Notes under the pieces: generated by a model
What the model saw: only the letters and a program-made list of their open reading frames with translations
The model's database searches: none
Told to the model about the DNA's origin: nothing
Source: Saccharopolyspora sp. NFXS83
GTDB lineage: Bacteria > Actinomycetota > Actinomycetes > Mycobacteriales > Pseudonocardiaceae
Length of the DNA stretch: 64,000 bases
Assembly: GCF_026241095.1 (NCBI RefSeq)
Contig: NZ_JAPFGB010000016.1
Coordinates: 62,001 to 126,000, forward strand
Reading direction: 5' to 3'
Translations under genes and position numbers: made by a program
Shown here: piece after piece, positions 18,719-26,734 of the stretch
Layout of the letters: every line of letters starts with the position of its first letter
Position numbering within the stretch: position 1 is the stretch's first letter

Positions 18719-20827
18719 GTGATTGGGGCAGGCGTGCGCAGCGGCGTGCTGTTGAAGATGTTCGGGCTGTGCGTACTGGCCGGCGTGCTGGTGGCGTTCC
18801 TGATGATGCCGATGGCGACAGGCGCCGGAGCGGTGGTGAACCAGGCCACCGACGCGATGTCGAGCATGTCCAGTTCGCTGGCCAAGCGGGACATGCCTCA
18901 GGTGTCGGTGGTGACCGACAAGGACGGCGAGCCGATCGCGCACTTCTTCAAGGACTACCGGGTCGAGACGAAGCCCGAGCAGATCTCCGGCTACATGAAG
19001 GCCGCGATCACCGCGGTGGAGGACAAGCGCTTCTGGAACCACGACGGCGTCGACTGGCAGGGCACGATGCGTGCGCTCGCGAAGAACGTCAGCACCGGCG
19101 GCACGGCGCAGGGCGCATCGACGATCACGCAGCAGTACGTGAAGAACTACCTGGTGCACGTCGTCGCCCAGAACGAGGTCGACGCGGAGAAGGCCAAGGA
19201 GACGACGATCGCGCGAAAGCTGCGCGAAGCGAAGATCGCCGTTGAGCTCGAACGCACCATGACCAAGGAGGAGATCCTCACCGGCTACCTGAACGTGGTG
19301 CCGGTCGGGAACCAGACCTTCGGCGTGGGCGCAGGCGCGCAGACCTACTTCGGCACCACCCCGGACAAGCTGACGGTCTCCCAGTCGGCGCTGCTCGCGG
19401 CGGTCGTCAACCAGCCCGGTTCGCTGAACCCGCGGTCCAATCCGGATGAGGCGCTGGAACGCCGCAACCTGGTGATCGACCTGATGACGGATCCGCACAA
19501 CAGCCTCCGGATCAGCGAGGAAGACGCCCAGATCGCGAAGAACGAGCCGCTCGGGTTGACGCCGCAACTGGGGCGTCCGCCGAACGGCTGCGTCGGCATC
19601 GGCGACGGCACCACCGACGGGTTCTTCTGCGAGTACGTGCGCCACTACCTGGAACGTTCCGGCATCGACGACGACAAGCTGGAAACCGGCGGCTACACGA
19701 TCCGCACCACGCTGGACCGCAAGTCCAGCGACGCGGCGAAGGAAGCGGCGAAGAAGCAGGTCCCGACGCAGACCGATGGCATCGCCAACGCCATGTCCGT
19801 CGTCGAACCGGGGACGGACAAGCACAAGGTCCGCGCGCTGGTCGCCAACCGCGACTTCGGCAACGACCCGAACGCGGGGCAGACGGCCTACGACATCGTC
19901 AGCAGGGTGCAGCCCTTCGGTGCCGGGTCGATCTACAAGGTCTTCACCGCCGCCGCCGCCCTCGAGCAGGGCATGACGATCCACGACAACGTCCCCGTGC
20001 CCGCGACCTACACCTCCAGGGTGTACAAGAACGGGACGAACCCGTACACGGTCGGCAACGCCGAGGGCGTTCAGCCAGGGGACCGCACCCTGCAGATGGC
20101 GCTCGCGACCTCGCCCAACACCGGCTTCGTCGCACTGCAGGAGAAGGTCGGTCTCAACGCCACCGTCGACATGGCCTCCAAGCTCGGCCTGCGGCAAGGC
20201 ATGAACGGCGTGAACAGCAGCGGCTCCACCCTCGACGACGACGGCTCCAACGGGCCGTCCCAGGCCGAGGCGGTCAAGAAGAACAAGCGCGGTGCCTTCA
20301 CCCTCGGCTACACGCCCACCAGCGTGCTGGAGCTGTCGAACGTGGCCGCCACCATCATGAGCGGCGGCACCTACTGCCCGCCGACGCCGCTGGAGGAGAT
20401 CCACGACCGCAACGGCAACGAGGTCCCGATCAAGGAAGCACCGTGCGAGCAGGTCATCTCGCCGGAGATCGCCGGTCAGCTCGCGCAAGGCATGAGCAAG
20501 GACGACACCGAAGGCACCTCCAAGGTCGCGGCGAGTGCGGCGGGCTGGACGCGGCCGATGATCGGCAAGACCGGAACCACGCAGGAGAGCAAGTCCGCCG
20601 CCTTCCTGGCCGCGACCCCGCAGATGGCCGGTGCGGTGCTGACCTACGCCGACGGCTCGCGTCCCCGCGGCATCTGCGATGGCGGCGGGGAGTCCCCGCC
20701 GTTCCTCTGCGGTGACGGCAACATCTTCGGTGGAAAGGTGCCGGCCCGGACCTGGTTCGACGCCATGACGAGGATCCACGAAGGCCTTCCGGCCGCGCCG
20801 CTGCCGGGCGGCCCGCCCGCCCCGTAA
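18719..20827 (+). CDS. Class A penicillin-binding protein (transglycosylase/transpeptidase)
   Basis: A 702-residue bifunctional cell wall synthase. After an N-terminal membrane anchor (KMFGLCVLAGVLVAFLMMP) comes the GT51 domain with AITAVEDKRFWNHDGVDW (catalytic glutamate near residue 102) and GASTITQQYVKN. The transpeptidase domain has the three expected motifs: SIYK near residue 404 (nucleophilic serine), SPN in LATSPNTGF, and KTGTT near 618. It polymerises lipid II and cross-links peptide stems outside the membrane. GTG 18719 opens the frame; GTG 18734 is an alternative giving MRSGVLLKMF. No PASTA domains; length is typical for actinobacterial PonA-like proteins. Confidence 0.9.
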   Translation: MIGAGVRSGVLLKMFGLCVLAGVLVAFLMMPMATGAGAVVNQATDAMSSMSSSLAKRDMPQVSVVTDKDGEPIAHFFKDYRVETKPEQISGYMKAAITAVEDKRFWNHDGVDWQGTMRALAKNVSTGGTAQGASTITQQYVKNYLVHVVAQNEVDAEKAKETTIARKLREAKIAVELERTMTKEEILTGYLNVVPVGNQTFGVGAGAQTYFGTTPDKLTVSQSALLAAVVNQPGSLNPRSNPDEALERRNLVIDLMTDPHNSLRISEEDAQIAKNEPLGLTPQLGRPPNGCVGIGDGTTDGFFCEYVRHYLERSGIDDDKLETGGYTIRTTLDRKSSDAAKEAAKKQVPTQTDGIANAMSVVEPGTDKHKVRALVANRDFGNDPNAGQTAYDIVSRVQPFGAGSIYKVFTAAAALEQGMTIHDNVPVPATYTSRVYKNGTNPYTVGNAEGVQPGDRTLQMALATSPNTGFVALQEKVGLNATVDMASKLGLRQGMNGVNSSGSTLDDDGSNGPSQAEAVKKNKRGAFTLGYTPTSVLELSNVAATIMSGGTYCPPTPLEEIHDRNGNEVPIKEAPCEQVISPEIAGQLAQGMSKDDTEGTSKVAASAAGWTRPMIGKTGTTQESKSAAFLAATPQMAGAVLTYADGSRPRGICDGGGESPPFLCGDGNIFGGKVPARTWFDAMTRIHEGLPAAPLPGGPPAP

Positions 20828-20840
20828 GCGCGCTCGATCG

Positions 20841-20882
20841 AGAAGAGGGGCCGTCCGCTGAGCAGCGGACGGCCCCTCTTCT
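20841..20882. terminator. Hairpin terminator shared by two convergent genes
   Basis: A 19-bp perfect stem (20841-20859 with 20864-20882) and loop GAGC. Located between the penicillin-binding protein gene and the convergent CPBP gene, so it works for both. Confidence 0.88.
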
Positions 20883-20889
20883 CATGCGC

Positions 20890-21837
20890 TCAGCGGCGGC
20901 TGAGGCGGCGAACTCCGCGCGTCAAGCCCGAAACCTCCTGAACCACCAGCGCCACCGGGAGCTTGCCGAGCAGCACCAGCAGCAGAATCGCCAACGCCAG
21001 CACGATCCAGCCGGACCAGCCGAGCAGGCCCGACGTGACGTTGTCCACCGGATGTCCCGCGGCGCTGAACAGAATGCCGAAACCGGCGGCGGCGTTGACG
21101 AACCCGTGCCCGATCGCGGCGGGCCACACGCTGCCGGTCGCCAACCTCAACCACCCGAGGAGCGCACTCAGCAGACCGCAGAAGCAGACCATCATGATGA
21201 ACGCGACGACGATCGGGGCATTCGGATAGTTGTATCCGAGGATGAGCAGCGGAGCGTGCCACAGCCCCCACAGGACGCCCGTCACCAGGAACGCGGCGGG
21301 CTGCCCCAGCGGCAGCAAGGCGGAGGTCAGGTAGCCGCGCCAGCCGACTTCCTCCCCGAAAGCGGGGATGACGTTCAACCAGCCGAGCAACATCACCTGC
21401 ACGAGCTGCATCAGCGCCAACGACGACACCGACGGCGCGCCAGCACCGCCCTCCGCGAGACCGAACTGCTCCGACAGACCGGAGAAACCGGTCCAGTCCG
21501 CGTGATAAACCCCGAACAGCGCGCCGAGCCCCAGCGCGATCAGCATCAGGACCGGCGGGCCGAACCACGCGATCAGCGCCCGCCCCCACCACACCCGGAC
21601 GCCACCGGCATTGGTGATGCCCAGGCCGCGCAGCGGTGCGTCCCGGGGGCTGATCCACTTCGTGACCACGAACGCGGACGCCGCGGGCACGAACATCATC
21701 ACCACCAGCAGCAGCGGTGCCCACGCCCACGTCAAACCCGCGCCCGTCAGCCACAACGGAATGGTCAACACCCACGTCCCCAGATAGGTCAGCCCGACGA
21801 AGCTCACCACACCCCGAACATCAACTCGATCACCCAC
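20890..21837 (-). CDS. CPBP-family intramembrane glutamic endopeptidase
   Basis: A 315-residue protein with about eight membrane segments. The CPBP (CAAX protease and bacteriocin-processing) motifs are present in order: EEVGWRGYL near residue 160, GLWHAPLLILGYNYP, and HGFVNAAAG. These glutamate and histidine residues form the active site in the Rce1/MroQ group. GTG 21837 follows GGGAGG by about 8 bases; the longer frame reaching 22212 reads across a repeat copy and an opposite gene and is rejected. The substrate is unknown; family members process peptides or prenylated proteins in the membrane. Confidence 0.82.
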   Translation of the reverse strand: MGDRVDVRGVVSFVGLTYLGTWVLTIPLWLTGAGLTWAWAPLLLVVMMFVPAASAFVVTKWISPRDAPLRGLGITNAGGVRVWWGRALIAWFGPPVLMLIALGLGALFGVYHADWTGFSGLSEQFGLAEGGAGAPSVSSLALMQLVQVMLLGWLNVIPAFGEEVGWRGYLTSALLPLGQPAAFLVTGVLWGLWHAPLLILGYNYPNAPIVVAFIMMVCFCGLLSALLGWLRLATGSVWPAAIGHGFVNAAAGFGILFSAAGHPVDNVTSGLLGWSGWIVLALAILLLVLLGKLPVALVVQEVSGLTRGVRRLSRR

Positions 21838-21878
21838 ACCCCCATCCTCCCAACGCCCCCGAACCTCCCGCCCGCCCG

Positions 21879-21930
21879 GCGAGGAAGGGAACCTTCGTGT
21901 CACCGGTGGCAGAAAGGTTCCCTTCCTCGC
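21879..21930. repeat. Palindromic repeat copy between divergent CPBP and serine hydrolase genes
   Basis: Inverted pair around CACCGGTG between divergently transcribed genes, showing the repeat is not confined to gene ends. Left arm CTTCGTGTC against right arm GGCAGAAAG breaks three pairs. Confidence 0.85.
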
Positions 21931-21955
21931 CGGAACGGCGTGACAGCATGAACCC

Positions 21956-23314
21956 ATGACGACCTTGCTGCCTTCCACTGATCGAGCGCTGCTCAGACGG
22001 CTGGCCGTTGAGCAGAGCCAGAACCGCGTTCCCTCTCTGATAGCCGGGCTGGTCCGCGATGGGGAAACGCTCTGGACCGGCAGCAGAGGACTCGTGTCGG
22101 GCGAAGCCCCGACCTCGAACACGCAGTACCGAATCGGGTCGATCACCAAATCGTTCATCGCCGTCCTGGTGATGCGGCTGCGCGACGAAGGCCTCCTCAA
22201 CCTCGAAGACAAGCTGGATCAGCACGTCCCAGGCACCGCCATCGGCGATCGCAGCATCACCCGCCTGCTGACGCACACCAGCGGAATGAGCGCGGAGCCG
22301 GCGGGCCAGTGGTGGGAACGCACCGAGGGCGGCCCGGTCGAGGACTTGATCGCCGGCATCGACGAGGACGCCGTCCGTTCGCGCCCCAGGCACGGCTTCC
22401 ACTACTCGAACACCGGTTTCGGAGTTCTCGGGGAGCTCGTTGCCCGGCTACGGGGGCGCTCTTGGTACGAATCGGTCCGAGAAGAGATCCTCCTGCCGCT
22501 GGGCATGAATCGGACCACCTTCGGTCCGGAAAGTCCGCACGCGCAGGGCTGGGCGGTCCATCCGTGGGCCGACGTGCTGTTGCCGGAGCCCGCGGAAGAC
22601 GGCGGGGCGATGGCCCCTGCGGGACAGCTGTGGTCCACCTTGGACGACATGCTGCGGTGGGCGCGGTTCGTCGCCGGCGAGACAGCGGAGGTGCTGCATC
22701 CGGACACGGTGGCGGAGATGCGGGCCGCGGGGGCGGTGGACGACGGGGACTTCTGGCGTGCCGGGTACGGACTCGGCTTCCAGCTGATCAGGCACCAAGG
22801 GCGGCGGCTTGCCGGGCACACCGGTTCGATGCCCGGATTCCTGGCGACCGTGATGGCCGATGCCGCGGATCGGACCGGTGTCATCTTCATGGCCAACACG
22901 ACCGCAGGAGTGTCGTCGGCGCTCATCACGGACTTGCTCGGCCTGCTCGACGAACATGAACCGCGGATACCGCAGCCGTGGGCTCCGAGCACGCGGGTCG
23001 AGCCTGATCTGCTCGAGCTCACCGGTCAGTGGTACTGGGGGCCGTCTCCCTACGTTCTGCGGATTCTTCCCGACGGCCTGCTGGATCTGGTGCCGTGGCA
23101 GGGACGTGGCCGAGCATCTCGTTTCCGCCGGAACGAAGACGGAACGTGGACCGGCTTGGACGGCTACTACTCGGGTGAGCGACTCCACGTGGGCCGTTCC
23201 TCCGACGGAAGCGTGACCCACCTGAACCTGAACACCTTCATCTTCACCCGAACCCCGTACGACCCGAACGCGCCGATCCCCGGCGGCGCAGCCCCCTGGC
23301 GCTCCACCCCCTGA
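21956..23314 (+). CDS. Serine hydrolase of the beta-lactamase class C / DD-peptidase family
   Basis: A 452-residue protein with the three motifs of the beta-lactamase-like family: SITK at about residues 62-65 (nucleophile and general base), YSN near 149, and a HTG at about 288 in place of KTG. Cytoplasmic by appearance: no signal peptide follows MTTLLPSTDRALL. A C-terminal ~110-residue beta-rich domain (from TGQWYWGPSPYVLR) is common in esterase-like members. It may hydrolyse esters or peptides; true beta-lactam hydrolysis is not implied. ATG 21956 is the only good start. Confidence 0.85.
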   Translation: MTTLLPSTDRALLRRLAVEQSQNRVPSLIAGLVRDGETLWTGSRGLVSGEAPTSNTQYRIGSITKSFIAVLVMRLRDEGLLNLEDKLDQHVPGTAIGDRSITRLLTHTSGMSAEPAGQWWERTEGGPVEDLIAGIDEDAVRSRPRHGFHYSNTGFGVLGELVARLRGRSWYESVREEILLPLGMNRTTFGPESPHAQGWAVHPWADVLLPEPAEDGGAMAPAGQLWSTLDDMLRWARFVAGETAEVLHPDTVAEMRAAGAVDDGDFWRAGYGLGFQLIRHQGRRLAGHTGSMPGFLATVMADAADRTGVIFMANTTAGVSSALITDLLGLLDEHEPRIPQPWAPSTRVEPDLLELTGQWYWGPSPYVLRILPDGLLDLVPWQGRGRASRFRRNEDGTWTGLDGYYSGERLHVGRSSDGSVTHLNLNTFIFTRTPYDPNAPIPGGAAPWRSTP

Positions 23315-23328
23315 CCCCGCTGTTCGAT

Positions 23329-23380
23329 GCGAGGAAGGGAACCTTTCTGCCACCGGTGACAGAAAGGTTCCCTTCCTCGT
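23329..23380. repeat. Palindromic repeat copy after the serine hydrolase gene
   Basis: Nearly perfect inverted pair with CTTTCTGCC on the left and GACAGAAAGG on the right. It ends 16 bases before the iron-box-like sequence. Confidence 0.87.
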
Positions 23381-23396
23381 GCCCAGACGGTGCGGG

Positions 23397-23415
23397 TTAG
23401 GTTAGGCTTTCCTTG
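23397..23415 (+). promoter_or_regulatory. Iron box (IdeR/DmdR/DtxR-type) upstream of the aroG remnant
   Basis: TTAGGTTAGGCTTTCCTTG matches the actinobacterial iron-box consensus TWAGGTWAGSCTWACCTWA at 17 of 19 positions. It is 50 bases upstream of the first start codon of the deleted DAHP synthase gene. Confidence 0.7.
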
Positions 23416-23464
23416 GTATTGAGTGGGTGGGTTGATCGAACAGCCGTCGATCGGAGTCGTGCCT

Positions 23465-23997
23465 GTGAGTGGGAAGTCCGTCGTTGAGGTCACCTCGCCG
23501 GCCCGGCTGCTGGCGGAGATCCCCGCCGACGACGGGGTCGCGACCAAGGTCGCGGCATGGCGCCGGTCGATCGGAGGCGTTCTCACCGGCCGTGATGACC
23601 GCGTCCTCGTGGTCGTGGGGCCGTGCTCGGTGCACGACGTGGTGGCGACGAGGCACTACGCGAACCACCTGCGCGAGCCGCTGGTTTACCGCCCGCCGTG
23701 GTCATCGATGCGAGCCACGGGAACAGCGGAAAAGACCACACCAAGCAACCGAAGGTGGTCTCCGCGGTCGGAGCTCAGCTCGCGAGCGGGGTCGACGTGA
23801 TCCGCGGCGTGATGGTGGAAAGTTTCATCGTCGGTGGACGGCAGGACATCGGTACGACGATTCCCGTTCGCGGGCAGAGCATCACCGACGCCTGCCTGGG
23901 CTGGGAGGACACCGCGACAGTGCTGCGGGACCTGGCCGCATCGGTGCGGGCGTCCAGGCGCACGTGTGATTCAGCGAACTGGCTTCAGCTGGCATGA
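23465..23997 (+). pseudogene. Deleted class I DAHP synthase (aroG-type) pseudogene
   Basis: Two pieces of a class I 3-deoxy-D-arabino-heptulosonate 7-phosphate synthase are joined. The first (from GTG 23465) has SPARLLAEIPADDGVATKV and LVVVGPCSVHD, the N-terminal part with the metal-binding cysteine. Then in another frame comes AVVIDASHGNSGKDHTKQP, VMVESFIVGGRQDIG and SITDACLGWEDTATVLRDLA, the C-terminal quarter with the catalytic histidine. Roughly 175 central residues are missing, judged against ~350-residue enzymes, including the KPRT loop and the lysine/arginine residues that bind phosphoenolpyruvate; the junction is near 23650-23690 and shifts frame. It cannot encode an active enzyme. 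The iron box suggests the parent gene supplied chorismate for an iron-regulated siderophore. Confidence 0.85.
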
Positions 23998-24037
23998 GCT
24001 GCAGCGTCACGCGCTCGTGACGTTCATGCTGGGAGGC

Positions 24038-24469
24038 GTGCCCGAAGACCTGCGCATCAACTCAAAGCTGACCGTCCCGGCAGCTGAATTATTCGAACGG
24101 TTCTCGCGTTCCTCCGGTCCTGGCGGGCAGCACGTCAACACAACGGACTCCCGGGTGGAGCTCGTCTTCGACCTGGCGAACTCGAAGATTCCCGAACAGA
24201 TGCGGGACCGCGCGCTCAGCCGCTTGGAGTCTCGCCTGTTCAACGGCGTCCTCACCGTCGTCGCTTCTGAACACCGCAGCCAGCTGCTCAACCGGACCGC
24301 GGCACGGGAACGGTTGGCAGCGTTGCTGGCCGAAGCGATCGCCCCTGAACCGCCACCTCGGCGTCGGACAAAACCGACCGCCGGTTCGCGACGGCGTCGC
24401 CTGGACGGTAAGAAGCGTCGTGGCCAGGTGAAACAGTGGCGACGGCGCGGCGATCCGGGAGACAGCTGA
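24038..24469 (+). CDS. arfB: Peptidyl-tRNA hydrolase ArfB (stalled-ribosome rescue)
   Basis: A 143-residue protein of ArfB/YaeJ length. The GGQ catalytic loop lies in [20 protein letters not shown] (residues ~18-37), and the C-terminal third is a basic tail (RRRLDGKKRRGQVKQWRRRG) that enters the mRNA channel of stalled ribosomes. It hydrolyses peptidyl-tRNA when no stop codon is present. GTG 24038 matches the family N-terminus; CATGCT ends 7 bases upstream, so it may be leaderless. In-frame ATG 24026 is the alternative. It follows the aroG remnant by 40 bases. Confidence 0.85.
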   Translation: MPEDLRINSKLTVPAAELFERFSRSSGPGGQHVNTTDSRVELVFDLANSKIPEQMRDRALSRLESRLFNGVLTVVASEHRSQLLNRTAARERLAALLAEAIAPEPPPRRRTKPTAGSRRRRLDGKKRRGQVKQWRRRGDPGDS

Positions 24470-24531
24470 AGCGACCCCACCGCCTGTCCGGTTAGCCTCG
24501 AACGCAAGAATGACCAGAGAGGACCGGACTC

Positions 24532-25461
24532 ATGCGGACGGCTTGGGTGATGCCTGGTGGATCAACGTTCGGTGCCGTCCAAGCCGGACTAGCCACCGCA
24601 CTGTTCGAAGCGGAAGTCGAACCTGATCTGCTGATCGGTACGTCAGCGGGCTCCTTGAACGCCGCTTGGCTCGCCCGCGACCCGTCCCCCCGAGGGGCGG
24701 GCGAGCTGCGGGAACTGTGGTGCACGATGCGTCGTTGCGACATCTTCCCCATCCAGCCGACCCGCATCCTCGCCGGGAAGCTCGGCATAACGAACCACCT
24801 GATGGCGAGCAGCGGGCTCGCACGCTGGGTTCACCGCACGCTTCCATACCGGACGTTCGAGCAAGCCGAGATCCCTCTCACCGTGACCGCTACCGACGTC
24901 GATACGGGTGCGGCGGTGTACTTCGATCAGGGCCCGCTGCTTCCGGCACTGGTCGCGTCCTGCTCCATACCTGGCCTGTTCCCGCCTCTCAAAGTGAACG
25001 AACGTTGGCTCGTGGACGGGGGAGCCGCAGCTTTCATGCCGATCAGCAAGGCCGTGGAGCTCGGGGCGGAGCGGGTTTTCGTGCTGCCATGTGAAGGTGA
25101 TGAGCCGTTCAGCTGGCAGCACCGCAAGCGCGGCGTCGGCTCCGTCGCGACATTGCCGGCGCCCCGAACGCCTCCTCGATCGGTCAGCGGAGTCAACGGT
25201 GCGGCACTCGGAGCTGCGATGCTCGCGTCGGCACGGCTCGATTTGCAGCTGAACTCGACCCGCTGCGACCTCTACGTGCTCCCGGCGCCCTCCACGGCTG
25301 GGTTGTCCCAGTACTCGTTCTCACACTCGGCTGCCCTGATCGACGCAGCTTGGCGCCTCGCAGAAGCCTGGTACCCCCGAGCCCGCCCACTCCAGGCCGG
25401 CCCAGTCGACAGCAACGGCCACCCCGAGCACAGCAACCCACCCCTCGCCACCCACCGCTGA
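24532..25461 (+). CDS. Patatin-like phospholipase
   Basis: A 309-residue lipid acyl hydrolase. The N-terminal glycine-rich oxyanion loop (PGGSTFGAVQAG), nucleophile elbow GTSAG (residues ~36-40) and the Asp of the DGG motif (near 162, LVDGGAAAFMP) form the Ser-Asp dyad of patatins. No signal peptide is visible. It would hydrolyse phospholipid or acyl-CoA esters. ATG 24532 is preceded by AGAGAGGA about 8 bases upstream, with a TTAGCCT promoter-like element further up. The arfB gene ends 62 bases earlier. Confidence 0.85.
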   Translation: MRTAWVMPGGSTFGAVQAGLATALFEAEVEPDLLIGTSAGSLNAAWLARDPSPRGAGELRELWCTMRRCDIFPIQPTRILAGKLGITNHLMASSGLARWVHRTLPYRTFEQAEIPLTVTATDVDTGAAVYFDQGPLLPALVASCSIPGLFPPLKVNERWLVDGGAAAFMPISKAVELGAERVFVLPCEGDEPFSWQHRKRGVGSVATLPAPRTPPRSVSGVNGAALGAAMLASARLDLQLNSTRCDLYVLPAPSTAGLSQYSFSHSAALIDAAWRLAEAWYPRARPLQAGPVDSNGHPEHSNPPLATHR

Positions 25462-25469
25462 AGCAGCGA

Positions 25470-25515
25470 AGCAAGGGAACCTTCCTGTCACCAGTGACAG
25501 GAAGGTTCCCTTGCT
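25470..25515. repeat. Palindromic repeat copy with GCAAGG/CCTTGC arms
   Basis: Here the outer arm pair is AGCAAGGG with CCCTTGCT rather than GAGGAAGGG with CCCTTCCTC, again changed on both sides. The centre is CACCAGTG. Perfect pairing of 22 bp apart from the two central bases. Confidence 0.9.
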
Positions 25516-25634
25516 CGGAGGCTCCAGCGGCGCTGGTGTGGCGGTGAAATCTGGGCATGCGAATGCCCGGAGGTCGGCGGTGGCCGTTCCTCCGGTGCGG
25601 GCGGGCCTGCTAGTTGAACAGGTGGGCCTTCACC

Positions 25635-26615
25635 TCATCGCGCGGTGGGGATGGTTCGAACCTCTACCTCGGGACGGGTTCTGAGAGCCGCCGCTTGATG
25701 TGCTCGGCGAATGCTCTCGACGACTTCTTCGGGGTTGTTCGTCAGATCGGTGGGGAGGATTTGGACTACTGCAATGCCGTGAGCCGCATAGCGGGTGTTG
25801 CGTTTTGTGGTCGCCGCATAGTCGGCTTTGGAGAAGTGGTAAGCGAAAGAGTCGATTTCGATGGCAAGTGCTACATCGTCGAACCAGGCGTCCGGAATCC
25901 CGATGTAGTGGCCGTGTGCGTTGAACAAGGAGACGTTCCACGAAGGCTGAGGGAGGTCGGACCGTTTGATGATCTTGAAGGCCTGGAGCTCGGCGGGCGA
26001 GCGGAGGTCGGCTGTCATGGCGCGCAAGATGTCCCTGGGAAGTCCGGTCCCGCGCCTGGTTCCCCTGTCCAATTCCTGCTTCAGCGCGCGAGGCGAACAT
26101 CCGGGAGTTCGCTGGATTGCTTCGATCAGCAACGACTCCGTCGCTTCTCGAGGTTGCCATGTGCGTGCCGCGTCCATCACGGCCCGTGCCGCTGGCGCCA
26201 GCGGAATCTCGTTCTTGATGACCGAGTCCGGTAGCCGTGTGGTGCGTTCGAACTTAATCTGATCGCTACCTTGAATCTTCTGGCCGTGTGGAATCAGGAC
26301 GTGAACCGGGGCATTCTCATCGGGCGTCGTCAAGCCGTGGATTCGCGCACCGTGCATTCCGGTGATCATGGCTGAGGGGCCGGCTCGTAGCAGTGCGGCC
26401 GTGATCAGATCATGAGTGGTGGGTGGTCCTGGGGCGACCAGAACGATGCCTGGGAGGAGTCGGGTCCATGGTCCGTCTGCTCGAGCGCGACGGTAGCTGG
26501 TGGACTGCGAGACGCCGAGTTTCTCCAGTTCGCGGACGTGGAACACGCGCCGAGGAGAGGTCTGGACGATGCTTTGAGTGATTACAGTCGATGACATGTG
26601 GTCACTATCGGTCAC
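25635..26615 (-). CDS. AbiEi-like winged-helix protein with C-terminal DUF559/Vsr-like nuclease domain
   Basis: A 326-residue protein. The N-terminal ~60 residues (VFHVRELEKLGVSQSTSYRR, PWTRLLPGIVLV) look like the AbiEi-type winged-helix domain of type IV antitoxins. The C-terminal ~120 residues contain IPDAWFDDVALAIEIDSFAY and AHGIAVVQILPTDLTNN, the pattern of DUF559/Vsr-like PD-(D/E)XK nucleases. Actinomycetes carry many such stand-alone genes. No AbiEii toxin is adjacent, so a working toxin-antitoxin pair is not supported. Lower GC in its third codon positions than neighbours hints at acquisition. ATG 26615 is used; MSSTVITQ at residue 7 is an alternative. Confidence 0.65.
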   Translation of the reverse strand: MTDSDHMSSTVITQSIVQTSPRRVFHVRELEKLGVSQSTSYRRARADGPWTRLLPGIVLVAPGPPTTHDLITAALLRAGPSAMITGMHGARIHGLTTPDENAPVHVLIPHGQKIQGSDQIKFERTTRLPDSVIKNEIPLAPAARAVMDAARTWQPREATESLLIEAIQRTPGCSPRALKQELDRGTRRGTGLPRDILRAMTADLRSPAELQAFKIIKRSDLPQPSWNVSLFNAHGHYIGIPDAWFDDVALAIEIDSFAYHFSKADYAATTKRNTRYAAHGIAVVQILPTDLTNNPEEVVESIRRAHQAAALRTRPEVEVRTIPTAR

Positions 26616-26682
26616 GATGGGTTTCCGCTAGTGGAGAACATGCCTCGGTGTGTCGGCCGCGCCTTGACGTACGCGTGGAGAA

Positions 26683-26734
26683 GCGAGGAAGGGAACCTTT
26701 CTGTCACTGATGACAGGAAGGTTCCCTTCCTCTC
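26683..26734. repeat. Palindromic repeat copy at the end of the S33 hydrolase gene
   Basis: Inverted pair with centre CACTGATG; the right end overlaps the hydrolase stop codon region at 26733-26735. Arms differ at one inner pair (CTTTCTG against CAGGAAG). Confidence 0.85.

Noticed and set aside
21838-22212. Extended CPBP protein reaching 22212
   Set aside because: The extra residues translate the repeat copy and the opposite strand of the serine hydrolase gene; GTG 21837 has a proper Shine-Dalgarno.
23465-23997. Short functional DAHP synthase
   Set aside because: The central third with the phosphoenolpyruvate-binding lysine and arginine is missing and the two parts are in different frames.
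25635-26615. Complete AbiE toxin-antitoxin system
   Set aside because: No AbiEii nucleotidyltransferase gene lies next to it on either side.
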